This document shows positions 9,193 through 17,974 of a stretch of DNA of 64,000 nucleotides, piece by piece. The stretch's first letter is position 1. The number at the start of each line of letters is the position of its first letter. The DNA is from Maricaulis sp034659015 (lineage in GTDB: Bacteria > Pseudomonadota > Alphaproteobacteria > Caulobacterales > Maricaulaceae), in contig JAYEGL010000002.1 in NCBI GenBank assembly GCA_034659015.1, positions 434,001 through 498,000 on the forward strand, read 5' to 3'. The notes below the pieces were generated by a model. The model made no database searches and was not told the origin of the DNA. It saw nothing but the letters and a program-made list of their open reading frames with translations. The position numbers were made by a program, and so were the translations under genes.

Positions 9193-9215
9193 TGTGTTAA
9201 TTGAAGGCGTACACA
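9193..9215. promoter_or_regulatory. Possible operator of the toxin-antitoxin module
   Basis: TGTGT (9193-9197) and ACACA (9211-9215) form an inverted repeat with a 13-base centre just upstream of the antitoxin ribosome-binding site. DUF1778-GNAT modules are autoregulated by the antitoxin, so a palindrome here is expected. The arms are short, so this is tentative. Confidence 0.3.
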
Positions 9216-9226
9216 GGAGTTGAGCC

Positions 9227-9505
9227 ATGCCCCGCCTGAATGTCGCCGACAACAGCCGTATGTCCTTGCGGATCGACAAGGACGACAAGGCCCTGCTGAT
9301 GCGCGCCGCTGCGCTGAAGAACACCGATCTGACCGGTTTCGTCCTGTCGACGGCCGTGCGCGAGGCGAAAGCGACCATCGAGGCTGCCGAGACAGAGCGT
9401 CTGTCCGTGCGTGACAGCCAGGCGGTCCTCGACCTTCTCGACAGTCCGCCGGAACCCAATGACCGGCTGATGGCCGCCGCTTTCGCCATGCCCGCGAAGA
9501 CGTGA
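9227..9505 (+). CDS. DUF1778 antitoxin (TacA-like, ribbon-helix-helix)
   Basis: 92 aa. The N-terminal ribbon-helix-helix segment RMSLRIDKDDKALLMRAAAL is followed by LTGFVLSTAVREAKATIE, the DUF1778 signature. The C-terminal tail (SPPEPNDRLMAAAF) is the part that wraps and neutralises the GNAT toxin in TacAT-type systems. AGGAG sits 7 bases before the ATG. The stop TGA overlaps the toxin start (GTGATG). It should act as both antitoxin and autorepressor. Confidence 0.92.
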   Translation: MPRLNVADNSRMSLRIDKDDKALLMRAAALKNTDLTGFVLSTAVREAKATIEAAETERLSVRDSQAVLDLLDSPPEPNDRLMAAAFAMPAKT

Positions 9506-10035
9506 TGGCCTTGCCGGCCTGGCACGAGGAGGCCATCGCCAAGCATCACCGGCGCGCGGAGTTCGATTGCGGCGAGCCCGAGCTGGACACCTATCTGGCC
9601 CGCTATGCGCGGCAGGCGCACGAGCGTGGTGCCGCGAAGACATTCCTTGCCATAGCCGACGACGAGCCTCCCGGGGCCGTGCTGGGCTTTTACAGTGTAA
9701 GCCCGGCCTCTCTGGCTTTCCATGATACGCCAGACAGTGTCCGGCAGGGGTTGGCGCGGCACGAGGTGCCGGTCTTCCGTCTGGCCCGCCTGGCCGTGAA
9801 CCGGCCGGTTCAGGGGCAGGGGCTGGGCGGACAATTATTGCTCGCCGCCGGCCGCCGCTGCCTCCGGGCAGCCTCCCAGACCGGCGGCGTGGCGCTCCTC
9901 ATCGACGCCAAGTCCGATCGTGCTGCGCAATGGTATGAGGCCTATGGGGCCGTTGCGCGGCCGGACCGCCCGCATTCGCTTCTTCTACCCTTTGCAACGC
10001 TTTGTTCGGCCCTTAGTGCCGCGGGTCGGCTCTGA
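9502..10035 (+). CDS. GNAT-family acetyltransferase toxin (TacT/AtaT-like)
   Basis: 177 aa. Partners of DUF1778 antitoxins are GNAT toxins that acetylate the amino group of aminoacyl-tRNA and block translation. The acetyl-CoA-binding motif is visible (RLAVNRPVQGQGLGGQLLLAA), along with FDCGEPELDTYL near the N-terminus, GFYSVSPASLAF and the conserved C-terminal WYEAYGAV that carries the active-site tyrosine. The start is GTG at 9502 or ATG at 9505; either way it overlaps the antitoxin stop, so the genes are translationally coupled. Which tRNA is modified cannot be told from the sequence. Confidence 0.92.
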   Translation: MMALPAWHEEAIAKHHRRAEFDCGEPELDTYLARYARQAHERGAAKTFLAIADDEPPGAVLGFYSVSPASLAFHDTPDSVRQGLARHEVPVFRLARLAVNRPVQGQGLGGQLLLAAGRRCLRAASQTGGVALLIDAKSDRAAQWYEAYGAVARPDRPHSLLLPFATLCSALSAAGRL

Positions 10036-10088
10036 CCTGCGACACCATGAAGCTTGACCTTTGATCCGGTCTGTCACAGGTCCCCCGC

Positions 10089-12098
10089 ATGATTGCTGAA
10101 CTCGGGCAGTTTGCCCTCATCCTTGCCTTTGTCGTGGCGCTGACCCAGTCGGTGATGACCGTGATCGGTCTGCGCACCGGAGATCATGCCGTGCATGGCT
10201 TCGCGCGGGCCGGCGCGGTTGCGCAATTCCTGCTCGTGCTGACGGCCTTCGGGTGTCTGACGGCCCTGTTCGCCGTGTCGGATTTCTCCGCCCTGGTGGT
10301 CGCGGAGAATTCCCATACCGACAAGCCCTTCATCTACAAGCTGACCGGCGTGTGGGGGAATCACGAGGGCTCGATGCTGCTCTGGGGCCTGATCCTGACG
10401 GCCTATACGGCCGCGCTGGCCTGGACGGTGAAACCGGTCGAGGCCCGCCTCATTTCCCTGACCTTCTCGGTTCAGTCGCTGATCACGGCCGCCTTCGTGG
10501 CCTTCCTCCTCTTCACGTCCAATCCCTTCGCCCGGCTCTGGCCGGCGCCGGAGAACGGGCAGGACCTCAACCCGCTGCTGCAGGACCCCGGCCTCGCCTC
10601 GCACCCGCCCATGCTCTATGCGGGCTATGTCGGCTTTTCGATCACCTTCTCCTTCGCCGTGGCGGCGCTGATCGAGGGGCGGGTGGATGCACGCTGGGCG
10701 CGGATCGTGCGGCCCTGGGCGCTGGCGGCCTGGAGCTTCCTCACCGTGGGCATCGCGCTGGGCGCGGCCTGGGCCTATTACGAGCTGGGCTGGGGCGGCT
10801 GGTGGGCCTGGGATCCGGTGGAAAACGCCTCTCTGATGCCCTGGCTGGCCGGCACGGCCTTCATCCACTCCCTGCGCGTGATGGAAAAACGCGACACGCT
10901 GAAGGCCTGGACCATCCTCCTGGCGCTGGTGACCTTCTCGCTCTCGCTGGCGGGGACATTCCTGGTGCGCTCCGGCGTTTTGACCTCGGTCCATGCCTTC
11001 GCGGTCGATCCGGCGCGCGGCGTGTTCATCCTGGCCATCCTGATCGGCGTGACCGGCGGCTCGCTGGCGCTTTACGGGCTGCGCGCCTCGCTGTTGCGGC
11101 CGACGGGCGTCTTCTCCGAGGTGAGCCGGGAAAGCACGCTGCTGATCAACAATCTCTTCATCGGGGCGGCCTGCGCCCTGGTCTTCTTCGGCACCTTCTA
11201 CCCGCTCTTCGTCACCACCGTCTCCGACGAGACGATCACGGTGGGGGCGCCCTTCTACAACGCCACTTTCAACCCGATGATGGGCATCCTGCTGATCCTG
11301 GTGCCGGTCTCGGGCATGCTGGCCTGGAAGCGCGGCAAGCTGAAACCGGTGCTGCGCAAGCTGATGCCGGCGCTGATCGCGGCGCTGGCGGCCGGCATGA
11401 TCGCGCTGTGGATCGCCGATCGCACGCGGATTGCCGGCGCGCTGGGCACCGCGCTGGCGGTCTGGATCGGGCTTGGCGTGCTGATCGATCTGGCCCAGCG
11501 GGTGAAGCTGTTCGATATCGAGCTGAAGGCCTCCTTCGCCCGGGCCGTCCGCCTGCCGCTGGGCATCTGGGGCATGGCGGTCGCGCATTTCGGCCTGGCC
11601 ATCACCGTGTTCGCGATCACCGGTGTGAGCGCCTGGAAAGAGGAAGCCAGTGCCTTCCTGATGCCCGGGCAGTCTCTCCAGATTGCCGGCTACACGGTTG
11701 AACTCGACGATGTGCGCCGTCTCGACGGGGCGAATTATATCGCGGAGGAAGGCGTGTTCGCGATCTCGCGCGGGCAACGCGAGCTGGGCGATCTGGTTGC
11801 CGAGCGGCGCTTCTATCCGGTGCGCCAGATGTCGACCACGGAAAGCGCCATCCGCACCCGCTCGACCGGCGATCTCTATGTGACGATCGGCGAGCCGTCC
11901 CAGGAGCGCGGATGGCCGGTCCATCTCTACGTCTATCCCTTCGCCATGTGGCTCTGGGTGGGCTCGGGCGTGCTGACCCTGGGCGGTGTGCTGTCGATCG
12001 CCGATCGCGGGCGGCGCTCCCTGAAGGCCCGCAAGACAGCGCAAGCACCGGCAGATGACAAGGCGCCGGCAGACAGCAAGGGGGCGGCAATCCCATGA
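10089..12098 (+). CDS. ccmF: Cytochrome c maturation haem lyase subunit CcmF
   Basis: 669 aa, the normal CcmF length, with about 15 membrane segments. CcmF attaches haem delivered by CcmE to apocytochrome c in the periplasm. The WWD haem-handling motif is clear (GWGGWWAWDPVENAS, about residues 235-249), as are NHEGSMLLWGL and SHPPMLYAGYVGFS, which carry conserved residues of the family. It is the first gene of a ccmFGHI operon with 4-bp overlaps between successive genes. ccmE, which often precedes ccmF, is absent here; the upstream neighbour is instead a toxin-antitoxin module. Confidence 0.97.
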   Translation: MIAELGQFALILAFVVALTQSVMTVIGLRTGDHAVHGFARAGAVAQFLLVLTAFGCLTALFAVSDFSALVVAENSHTDKPFIYKLTGVWGNHEGSMLLWGLILTAYTAALAWTVKPVEARLISLTFSVQSLITAAFVAFLLFTSNPFARLWPAPENGQDLNPLLQDPGLASHPPMLYAGYVGFSITFSFAVAALIEGRVDARWARIVRPWALAAWSFLTVGIALGAAWAYYELGWGGWWAWDPVENASLMPWLAGTAFIHSLRVMEKRDTLKAWTILLALVTFSLSLAGTFLVRSGVLTSVHAFAVDPARGVFILAILIGVTGGSLALYGLRASLLRPTGVFSEVSRESTLLINNLFIGAACALVFFGTFYPLFVTTVSDETITVGAPFYNATFNPMMGILLILVPVSGMLAWKRGKLKPVLRKLMPALIAALAAGMIALWIADRTRIAGALGTALAVWIGLGVLIDLAQRVKLFDIELKASFARAVRLPLGIWGMAVAHFGLAITVFAITGVSAWKEEASAFLMPGQSLQIAGYTVELDDVRRLDGANYIAEEGVFAISRGQRELGDLVAERRFYPVRQMSTTESAIRTRSTGDLYVTIGEPSQERGWPVHLYVYPFAMWLWVGSGVLTLGGVLSIADRGRRSLKARKTAQAPADDKAPADSKGAAIP

Positions 12099-12637
12099 CA
12101 CGCGTCTTCCTCTTCCTGCCGCTCGTCCTCTTCGCCGTGATGGCGCTCTATTTCGGTCTCGGCCTGCGCGAGGATCCCAGCGAGATCCCGTCCCAGCTGA
12201 TCGATCGTGAATTGCCGGAATTCGATCTGCCGCCCATCCAGGGCTTCGAGGCGGGACTGTCCAATGCCGATCTCGAGGGCCAGGTGAGCCTGCTGAACGT
12301 GTTCGGCTCCTGGTGTCCGCCCTGTGCCATCGAGCATCCCATGCTGATGCAGATCAGCCGGTCGGGCACGGTCCCCGTCTACGGCGTCGACTGGAAGGAC
12401 CCGCCGGGAGCGGGCACCGCCTGGCTGGAACGCAACGGCAATCCCTATCAGCGCATCGGCAATGATGCCGAGGGCCGGCTGGCCATCGATCTGGGCATTA
12501 CCGGCGCGCCGGAAACCTTCATCATCGACCGGGCCGGGCGCGTGCGCTACCGCCATGTCGGGGTCATTACCGAAGAAATCTGGGAGGGGACGCTGCGTCC
12601 GCTCGTCGAACATCTGCAGGCGGAGGAGGGGGGATGA
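12095..12637 (+). CDS. ccmG: Cytochrome c maturation thioredoxin CcmG (DsbE)
   Basis: 180 aa. One N-terminal membrane anchor (about residues 4-22) is followed by a periplasmic thioredoxin fold with active site WCPPC (C74, C77) and a conserved cis-proline region ITGAPETFIIDRAG. CcmG reduces the CXXCH cysteines of apocytochrome c, or CcmH, before haem attachment. Its ATG overlaps the ccmF stop by 4 bp. Confidence 0.96.
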   Translation: MTRVFLFLPLVLFAVMALYFGLGLREDPSEIPSQLIDRELPEFDLPPIQGFEAGLSNADLEGQVSLLNVFGSWCPPCAIEHPMLMQISRSGTVPVYGVDWKDPPGAGTAWLERNGNPYQRIGNDAEGRLAIDLGITGAPETFIIDRAGRVRYRHVGVITEEIWEGTLRPLVEHLQAEEGG

Positions 12638-13119
12638 GCCGTTTCCTGTCCGCGATAATGACCGGTCTGGTCCTGGCCCTGGCCGCAGCGAGCGCGCCTG
12701 CGACGGCGTCGCCGGGGCCGGAAGAGCGCATGGAGGACCCGCAGCTGGAAGCGCGGGCGCGCACGCTTTACGACCAGCTGCGCTGCGTGGTCTGCCAGAG
12801 CCAGAGCATCGACGATTCCAACGCCCCGCTGGCGGCCGATCTGCGCGCCGTGGTGCGCGAACGCCTGCTCGCCGGCGACAGCAATGCCGAGGTGAAGGCC
12901 TATCTGCAGGAACGCTATGGCGACTATGTCCTGATGCTGCCGCCCGTGCAGGGCAATACGCTGGCGCTCTGGCTGCTTCCGCTGATCGTGCTGGCCGGGG
13001 GCGGGACCGCCATCGTCCTGTTCGTGCGCAGCCAGAAACGGCGCGCCGCGAGCGACGCCGATGCGGCCGACGACGATGCCCGCGCAGCCCGTTTGAGTGA
13101 TGATGAGGGCCTGTCATGA
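12634..13119 (+). CDS. ccmH: Cytochrome c maturation protein CcmH
   Basis: 161 aa. Signal peptide (about 1-25), then the redox motif LRCVVCQSQSIDDSNA (C51, C54) typical of CcmH/CcmL, a helical segment, and a C-terminal membrane helix (about 108-132) with a charged tail. It hands reducing power to, or chaperones, apocytochrome c with CcmF and CcmI. It is translationally coupled on both sides by 4-bp overlaps. Confidence 0.95.
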   Translation: MSRFLSAIMTGLVLALAAASAPATASPGPEERMEDPQLEARARTLYDQLRCVVCQSQSIDDSNAPLAADLRAVVRERLLAGDSNAEVKAYLQERYGDYVLMLPPVQGNTLALWLLPLIVLAGGGTAIVLFVRSQKRRAASDADAADDDARAARLSDDEGLS

Positions 13120-13946
13120 TCTGGATCCTGATCGCGCTGATCGCCAGCCTGGTCGCCCTGGCGCTGGTCCTGCCCGTCATGCGGCGCGCGCCGGAGGCTG
13201 CGGCCAGCGGCCTGACGGTGTTTTCCGGCCAGCTCGAGGAATTGCGCCGCGATGCCGATCTCGGCCTGATCGAGCCGGAGGATGCGCGCGCGGCCGAGCT
13301 GGATATCCGGCGCCGGGCGAAGGCGGCCGAAAACCTGCAGCCGGAGGACGGCGATAGCGGGACACCCAGTCCGCGCCTCCGCCTGGCGATCATTGCGGCG
13401 AGCACGCTGTCGGTGATGGCGGCGGTGCTGATCTACATGCAGATCGGCTCGCCCCACCTGACCGGCCAGCCTCCGGTTCCGGCCTCGCAGATGCCCGAAG
13501 ACATGCAGGCCGTGCTCGACGAGGTGGATGCCCTGGCGGCCGACCTGATGGCCAATCCGGACAATCCGCGCGGCTGGGCCGTGCTGGGGCAGGCCTATGT
13601 CACGCTCGGCCGGTATCAGGAGGCAGCGGTGGCTTTCGAGAACGCCATCGACCGGGTGCCCGACAGCGCCTTTCTCTTTGCCTCGCTGGGCCAGGCCTAT
13701 CTCTTCGCGGCCGACGGCGACATGACGCCGCCGGCCCGCGAGGCCTTTGCCCGGGCGCTGGATATCGATCCCCAGGATGTGCGGGCGCGCTTCTTCATGG
13801 CCGAGGCGCTCTGGCAGGATGGCGAGCGCGAGGCGGCCCTGGCCGCCTGGCAGCGCATGCTGGACGAAGCGCCGGACGATGCCGGCTATACGCAGATGGT
13901 GGAGGCGCGCATGGCCGAAGCGCGCAATTCGGAGCCTGCCGACTAG
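13116..13946 (+). CDS. ccmI: Cytochrome c maturation TPR protein CcmI
   Basis: 276 aa. A membrane helix at residues 2-20, a cytoplasmic coiled segment, and a second membrane helix (about 88-108) are followed by a periplasmic TPR domain (about 125-270; GWAVLGQAYVTLGRYQEAAV and repeats). CcmI holds the C-terminal end of apocytochromes c for the CcmF/CcmH complex. It is the last gene of the ccm operon and is convergent with a small lipoprotein-like gene. Confidence 0.93.
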   Translation: MIWILIALIASLVALALVLPVMRRAPEAAASGLTVFSGQLEELRRDADLGLIEPEDARAAELDIRRRAKAAENLQPEDGDSGTPSPRLRLAIIAASTLSVMAAVLIYMQIGSPHLTGQPPVPASQMPEDMQAVLDEVDALAADLMANPDNPRGWAVLGQAYVTLGRYQEAAVAFENAIDRVPDSAFLFASLGQAYLFAADGDMTPPAREAFARALDIDPQDVRARFFMAEALWQDGEREAALAAWQRMLDEAPDDAGYTQMVEARMAEARNSEPAD

Positions 13947-13961
13947 GCGGTACGGGCCTGC

Positions 13962-14177
13962 CTAGCTCGTGAGTTCGGCATGCTCCTCGGCATCCGGGCG
14001 TCCGCCTTCGCTGCGCGCCCAGTTGACGAAAATCGACAATTGCCGTTCGGCTTCCACATAGACGTGGTCGGGCAGGGCCGTGCGTTCCGCCATGTCGCTG
14101 CGGAGGGATTGCGGACAGCCCATTACGAGACCCGCCGCGCCCAAGGCGCCCACCAAAATCAGCAATCCGCTTTTCAT
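13962..14177 (-). CDS. Small hypothetical exported protein
   Basis: 71 aa from the ATG at 14177 (MKSGLLILVG), which has GGGAG seven bases upstream. The frame extends to 14357, but the extra residues look non-coding. The N-terminus is a signal sequence (MKSGLLILVGALGAAGLVMG) ending just before a cysteine, so it may be a lipoprotein although the lipobox is imperfect. The rest is short and polar (QLSIFVNWARSEGG). I recognise no family. Confidence 0.6.
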   Translation of the reverse strand: MKSGLLILVGALGAAGLVMGCPQSLRSDMAERTALPDHVYVEAERQLSIFVNWARSEGGRPDAEEHAELTS

Positions 14178-14252
14178 CAACGTCTCCCAGCCCCTGAATC
14201 GAAACGTCAGTATTGTTACGGAAACGTAAGATTGGGCGGCGGTCCATCCCGA

Positions 14253-14270
14253 GAAACGATAAATCGTTCC
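14253..14270. promoter_or_regulatory. Palindrome between divergent genes
   Basis: GAAACGAT-AA-ATCGTTCC: 8-bp arms with one mismatch, in the intergenic region between the small exported protein (minus) and the histidine kinase (plus). GAAACGT also occurs twice as a direct repeat 20 bases apart at 14201 and 14221. Either could be a regulator site; no assignment is possible. Confidence 0.3.
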
Positions 14271-14447
14271 GCAAATGGATGTTTTTGCCGCGATCATCGT
14301 CAGGGTATGCGGCCGGATGGTGGCGTTCCGCGACGAATAATCCATCAATGACGGCACTCTTCCGGTTTGTCCGGGGATTACCTAATGTATTGGCAGGCAA
14401 GGAAAACAGGGTCGGCCCGCGAATGGGGCGGCCAGGGTGTGTATGGA

Positions 14448-16073
14448 ATGACGGAGTTGGGGGCGGGTGCGCCGGCTGCGGAGCTGGCGCGCGCTCAGGC
14501 CTTGGTATTGGCACTCGTTCAGGACAGTGCAGATGCGGGTCGCGATCACGACCGTGCGGTCGCTTGCCTGCTTGAACGCGTGCGAGATTATCTCGGCCTT
14601 GCGCTGGGCGTGGTCAGCGAGGTCGAGGGCAACAGTGCCACGGTCGAATACGCCGTCGGCGAGCCGGGCTGGATCGCCCCGGGCGATGTCCTGCCCGTCA
14701 TGGATAGCCTGTGCGGAGCCGCCCTGGAGAGCCCGCGCCCCGTCGTCTGCATGCGTGATGCCGGACCGCCCGATCCGGCCGATCCGGCCGGCGAGATCAG
14801 GTCCTATATCGGGACCCGCATCATGGTGAGCGGGCGATTGCACGGCACAATCGCCCTGATCTCTCGCGAGCCGCGCCCGCGCCCGGTCAGCGAAACCGAG
14901 CTCGGCGTGTTCGAGACGGCGGCCGCGCTCATCGGACAGCATGTCGCCCTGCGCCTGGCCGAGGAACGCTACGACCTCGCCATGCGCGGATCGAAGGCCG
15001 GCTTCTGGCACCTCGATGTGCGCCGTGACGAAATGCAGCTCTCTCCGCGTTTCCGGGACATGATGGGCCGGCCCGATTCGGATGCCGCCACCACGCTGGA
15101 AGACCTCCTGTCGAACGTCCACGACGAGGATGCCGATCGCGTCCGCCAGGCCATCGCCCGTCATTTCGCCGACGGCCGGCCCTTCACCGTCGAGCACCGC
15201 ATGCGCCGGGCCGATGGGGACTATATCTGGCTGCAGGCACACGGCGATTCGGTCCGGGGGCCGGACGGGCAGCCCCTGCGCATGGCCGGTTCGGTCCATG
15301 ACATCACCCAGCGCCGGACAGCCGAACGGAACGCGCAGGAACATGCCGAGGCATTGCGTGCCTCGAACGCCGAACTGGAGCGGTTCGCCTATGTCACCTC
15401 GCACGATCTGCAGGAACCCCTGCGCAAGGTGCGCGCCTTCGGCGATCTGCTTGCGCGCGACTATGCCGACCGGCTGGACGGCCGCGGCCAGAAACTGCTG
15501 GACACGATGATCGACGGGGCGGGCCGGATGCAGACACTCATCCAGGATCTGCTCGGATATTCCCGCTCCGCCCATGTGGCGATGAATGTGCGGCCGATCG
15601 ATCTCGATGCGATGATTGCCGACGTCGCCGGCGATTTCGATCTCGCCCTCTCCGAGTGCAGCGGATCGATCGGCTGGCGGGTCGATGGCGAGGTTTGCGC
15701 CGACCCCGTCCTGATGCGCCAGCTCATCCACAACCTGGTGGGCAATGCCGTGAAATACCGCGACCCGTCGCGTGCGCCCCGTATCGAGCTCGCGCTGGAC
15801 CGGTCGGACGATGGCGGCGCGCATCTGTGTGTCAGCGACAATGGTATCGGCTTTGCCGACGAGCACGCCCAGCGGATCTTCGAGGTGTTCAAGCGTCTTC
15901 ACACGCGCGGCGACTATCCGGGGACGGGAATCGGCCTGGCGTTGTGCCAGCGTATTGTCGACCGTCACGGGGGCCGGATCTGGGCCGAGGGCCGCGCGGG
16001 CGAGGGGGCCGTCTTCCATGTCGAGCTGCCGGCCGGCGCTTCAGAGGCCGGTGCGCGGAGTACGGAGCAATAA
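14448..16073 (+). CDS. GAF-PAS sensor histidine kinase
   Basis: 541 aa from the ATG at 14448; the frame is open from a TTG at 14367 and an ATG at 14385 is also possible, so the start is uncertain. Domain order: GAF (about 20-175), PAS with PAC (about 180-295; FWHLDVRRDEMQLSPRF, VHDITQRR), HisKA with the phospho-acceptor FAYVTSHDLQEPLRK (His319), and HATPase_c (NLVGNAVKYRD, DNGIGF, GTGIGLALCQRIVDRHGG). There is no membrane helix, so it is a cytoplasmic sensor. The GAF lacks an obvious bilin-binding cysteine context, so the ligand is unknown. No response regulator is adjacent, making it an orphan kinase. Confidence 0.88.
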   Translation: MTELGAGAPAAELARAQALVLALVQDSADAGRDHDRAVACLLERVRDYLGLALGVVSEVEGNSATVEYAVGEPGWIAPGDVLPVMDSLCGAALESPRPVVCMRDAGPPDPADPAGEIRSYIGTRIMVSGRLHGTIALISREPRPRPVSETELGVFETAAALIGQHVALRLAEERYDLAMRGSKAGFWHLDVRRDEMQLSPRFRDMMGRPDSDAATTLEDLLSNVHDEDADRVRQAIARHFADGRPFTVEHRMRRADGDYIWLQAHGDSVRGPDGQPLRMAGSVHDITQRRTAERNAQEHAEALRASNAELERFAYVTSHDLQEPLRKVRAFGDLLARDYADRLDGRGQKLLDTMIDGAGRMQTLIQDLLGYSRSAHVAMNVRPIDLDAMIADVAGDFDLALSECSGSIGWRVDGEVCADPVLMRQLIHNLVGNAVKYRDPSRAPRIELALDRSDDGGAHLCVSDNGIGFADEHAQRIFEVFKRLHTRGDYPGTGIGLALCQRIVDRHGGRIWAEGRAGEGAVFHVELPAGASEAGARSTEQ

Positions 16074-16142
16074 ATGAAAACCGGCAAGGTTGAATTCGGG
16101 AATTGACCCGCGGCGCCTCTACGCTGACATTCATGACGTCGA

Positions 16143-16156
16143 GTCCGCATGCGGAC
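16143..16156. promoter_or_regulatory. Perfect 14-bp palindrome upstream of the desaturase gene
   Basis: GTCCGCATGCGGAC lies 26 bases before the desaturase ATG. It is short for a terminator and has no T-run, so a protein-binding site is at least as likely. Confidence 0.4.
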
Positions 16157-16181
16157 CCCCATTTTCATACGAGTAGACCCT

Positions 16182-17090
16182 ATGAATCTTGACCAACGGA
16201 TCATTGCGCGTTCCGAGGCCATTCTGAAATCCTGGCGCACGCTGAACTGGGCAAGCGCCTTTTCCGCCTTCATCTATCCGGCCCTGGGCGTGGCGATGAT
16301 GATCACCATGATCGTCCTCGGCCTGGCGCTGAACGGGCTCACCCTGCACTGGTGGTATGCGCCGATCTGCCTGGCGGTGATCGGCCTGTCGATCTTCGTG
16401 TGCAATCAGGGCATCGGCCCGCTGCACCGCATCTGGCAGCATCGCGCCGGCGAGGTGAAATGGCCGGCCCAGGTCATCATCATGTTCAACTGCATCCTGG
16501 CGATGCAGGGGTCGCTGAAGGACTGGGTGAACTATCATTCCCAGCACCACCGTTTTGCCGACAAGCCCGGCGATCCGCACAATCCGCTGGAAAGCAAGGC
16601 CTGGGCCTGGGTCGGTTGGATCCTGTGGCGCGACGAGAACGATCTCGCCCGTCCCATGCCGATGTGGCTGAAGGACAATCCAGTCGTGCGTTTCGCCGAC
16701 CGTTTCCACATCACCCTGTCGCTGGTCATGCACCTGATGGTGCCGGCCGCGATCTACCTGATCGTGGCCCTGGCCGGCGGATCGCTGATCTTCACCGCCC
16801 TGATCCATGCCAGCGCCGTGATCGGCCGGGCCATCCAGTTCCATGCCACCACGCTGGGCGTGAACGTGTTCGGCCACATGAAGACGCCGAAATGGTTCGA
16901 CTACCTGCTCGCCCTGCTGACCGGCGGCGAGGCGCTGCACGATCATCACCACGAATACCCGCGCTCCGCACTGCACCTGCCGCGCAAGGGGATCTGGAAC
17001 CGTATCGTGGACTATAACGGCACCATGCTGTTGGTCATGCACAAGCTGGGGCTGGCGAAGAACCTCCAGATCGCGCCGCAATTCGACTGA
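16182..17090 (+). CDS. Membrane acyl-CoA (fatty acid) desaturase
   Basis: 302 aa integral membrane diiron enzyme of the delta-9/stearoyl-CoA desaturase family. It introduces a double bond into saturated acyl chains to tune membrane fluidity. All three histidine boxes are present: HRIWQH, HSQHHR (H-x-x-H-H) and HDHHHEYP (H-x-x-H-H), between hydrophobic segments. The ATG at 16182 (MNLDQR) is preferred over one at 16149 inside the upstream palindrome. It is followed by a strong terminator. Regulation by the palindrome at 16143 is possible. Confidence 0.9.
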   Translation: MNLDQRIIARSEAILKSWRTLNWASAFSAFIYPALGVAMMITMIVLGLALNGLTLHWWYAPICLAVIGLSIFVCNQGIGPLHRIWQHRAGEVKWPAQVIIMFNCILAMQGSLKDWVNYHSQHHRFADKPGDPHNPLESKAWAWVGWILWRDENDLARPMPMWLKDNPVVRFADRFHITLSLVMHLMVPAAIYLIVALAGGSLIFTALIHASAVIGRAIQFHATTLGVNVFGHMKTPKWFDYLLALLTGGEALHDHHHEYPRSALHLPRKGIWNRIVDYNGTMLLVMHKLGLAKNLQIAPQFD

Positions 17091-17116
17091 GGCGGTTCCG
17101 GCGCCAAATCGAGACG

Positions 17117-17144
17117 ACGCCCCGGCCCGGTGCCGGGGCGTTTT
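17117..17144 (+). terminator. Rho-independent terminator of the desaturase gene
   Basis: ACGCCCCGGC-CCGGT-GCCGGGGCGT (17117-17141) followed by TTTTC. It lies between the desaturase and the convergent CPBP protease gene. Confidence 0.88.
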
Positions 17145-17159
17145 CATTTCGGGCCTCGC

Positions 17160-17900
17160 TCAGAACACGCGCCACATCGTGTTGATCGCCGAGTGGAGCA
17201 GAATCGGCGCGACAAGGCTGCCGGTATTGAGACGCAGCCAGACCAGGAGCAGTCCGATCGAGCCGGTAATGGCGAAGGCGGCCGGTGAGAAGGACAGGCT
17301 GTCGGCGGTCCAGTAGAGCGCGTGGATCAGGCCGAACATCACCGATGTGATCAGCGCGCCCCAACCCATTGGCGCCCAAAGGATGCGCGGACCGTCACCG
17401 AAAGCCCGGCACAGGGCCAGAAGGAAGAGGCCGCGATAGAATAATTCCTCATCCAGCGAGGGAAGGGTGAGCTGGTAGGCGATGGCCTCTGCGGCGTGCC
17501 TGGGATTGTCGAGCAGCGCGATGGCGACATACGCATTGATCGCGACCAGGATCGCCAGCACAGACCACCCGATCCATGCCGACGGAGACTGGCGCAAGGT
17601 CAGGCCGACATCCGCCCGGTCGATACCGGGCAGGACGGCGATGAGGACCAGCGTGGCCGTCAATGCGAGGAGTTTGCCCGTCCAGTTGAACTCCAGCGCC
17701 GGTGAGCCCAGCGCCTCCAGGATGACGCCGCCCACGCCGGCGAAGTCCAGCACCAGACCGACATTGAGATTGAACAGGGCGATGGCGATGAGAAACCAGA
17801 ACGTCCGGGCCTTTCCGCGCGCGATCACGGTGGCCACGACGCCGAGCTGGATCAGCGCGGCATTCCACAGGGCGAGGCTGGCATAGTCTTCTGCGGTCAT
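17160..17900 (-). CDS. CPBP family intramembrane metalloprotease
   Basis: 246 aa with about 7 membrane segments. It has the CPBP/Rce1 signatures: DEELFYRG (E-E-x-x-x-R), FGLIHALYW (metal-binding His) and LLHSAINTMW (H-x-x-x-N). Bacterial members process prenylated or small peptides or act in bacteriocin immunity; the substrate is unknown. The start at 17900 (MTAEDYAS) is chosen because GGAGA lies 5 bases upstream; the frame is open to 17966. It is divergent from the DUF2975 gene and shares its regulatory region. Confidence 0.85.
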   Translation of the reverse strand: MTAEDYASLALWNAALIQLGVVATVIARGKARTFWFLIAIALFNLNVGLVLDFAGVGGVILEALGSPALEFNWTGKLLALTATLVLIAVLPGIDRADVGLTLRQSPSAWIGWSVLAILVAINAYVAIALLDNPRHAAEAIAYQLTLPSLDEELFYRGLFLLALCRAFGDGPRILWAPMGWGALITSVMFGLIHALYWTADSLSFSPAAFAITGSIGLLLVWLRLNTGSLVAPILLHSAINTMWRVF

Positions 17901-17974
17901 GTCGGTCTCCGGCGGGTCTGTCCGCCTGTCCGGCTTGTTGCGGATGGCGGATCGGATTACACTCAATCAGAGCA

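Noticed and set aside
10074..12101. 675-codon open frame opposite ccmF
   Set aside because: Arg/His/Gln-rich antisense shadow; the plus strand encodes a full CcmF with all motifs.
12294..12304. TGAACGTGTTC in ccmG, and the similar TGAACGTGTTC at 16861 in the desaturase gene, as further operator copies
   Set aside because: The spacer is 2 instead of 3 bases, the right arm is incomplete, and both lie in coding sequence for an ordinary Asn-Val-Phe-Gly stretch.
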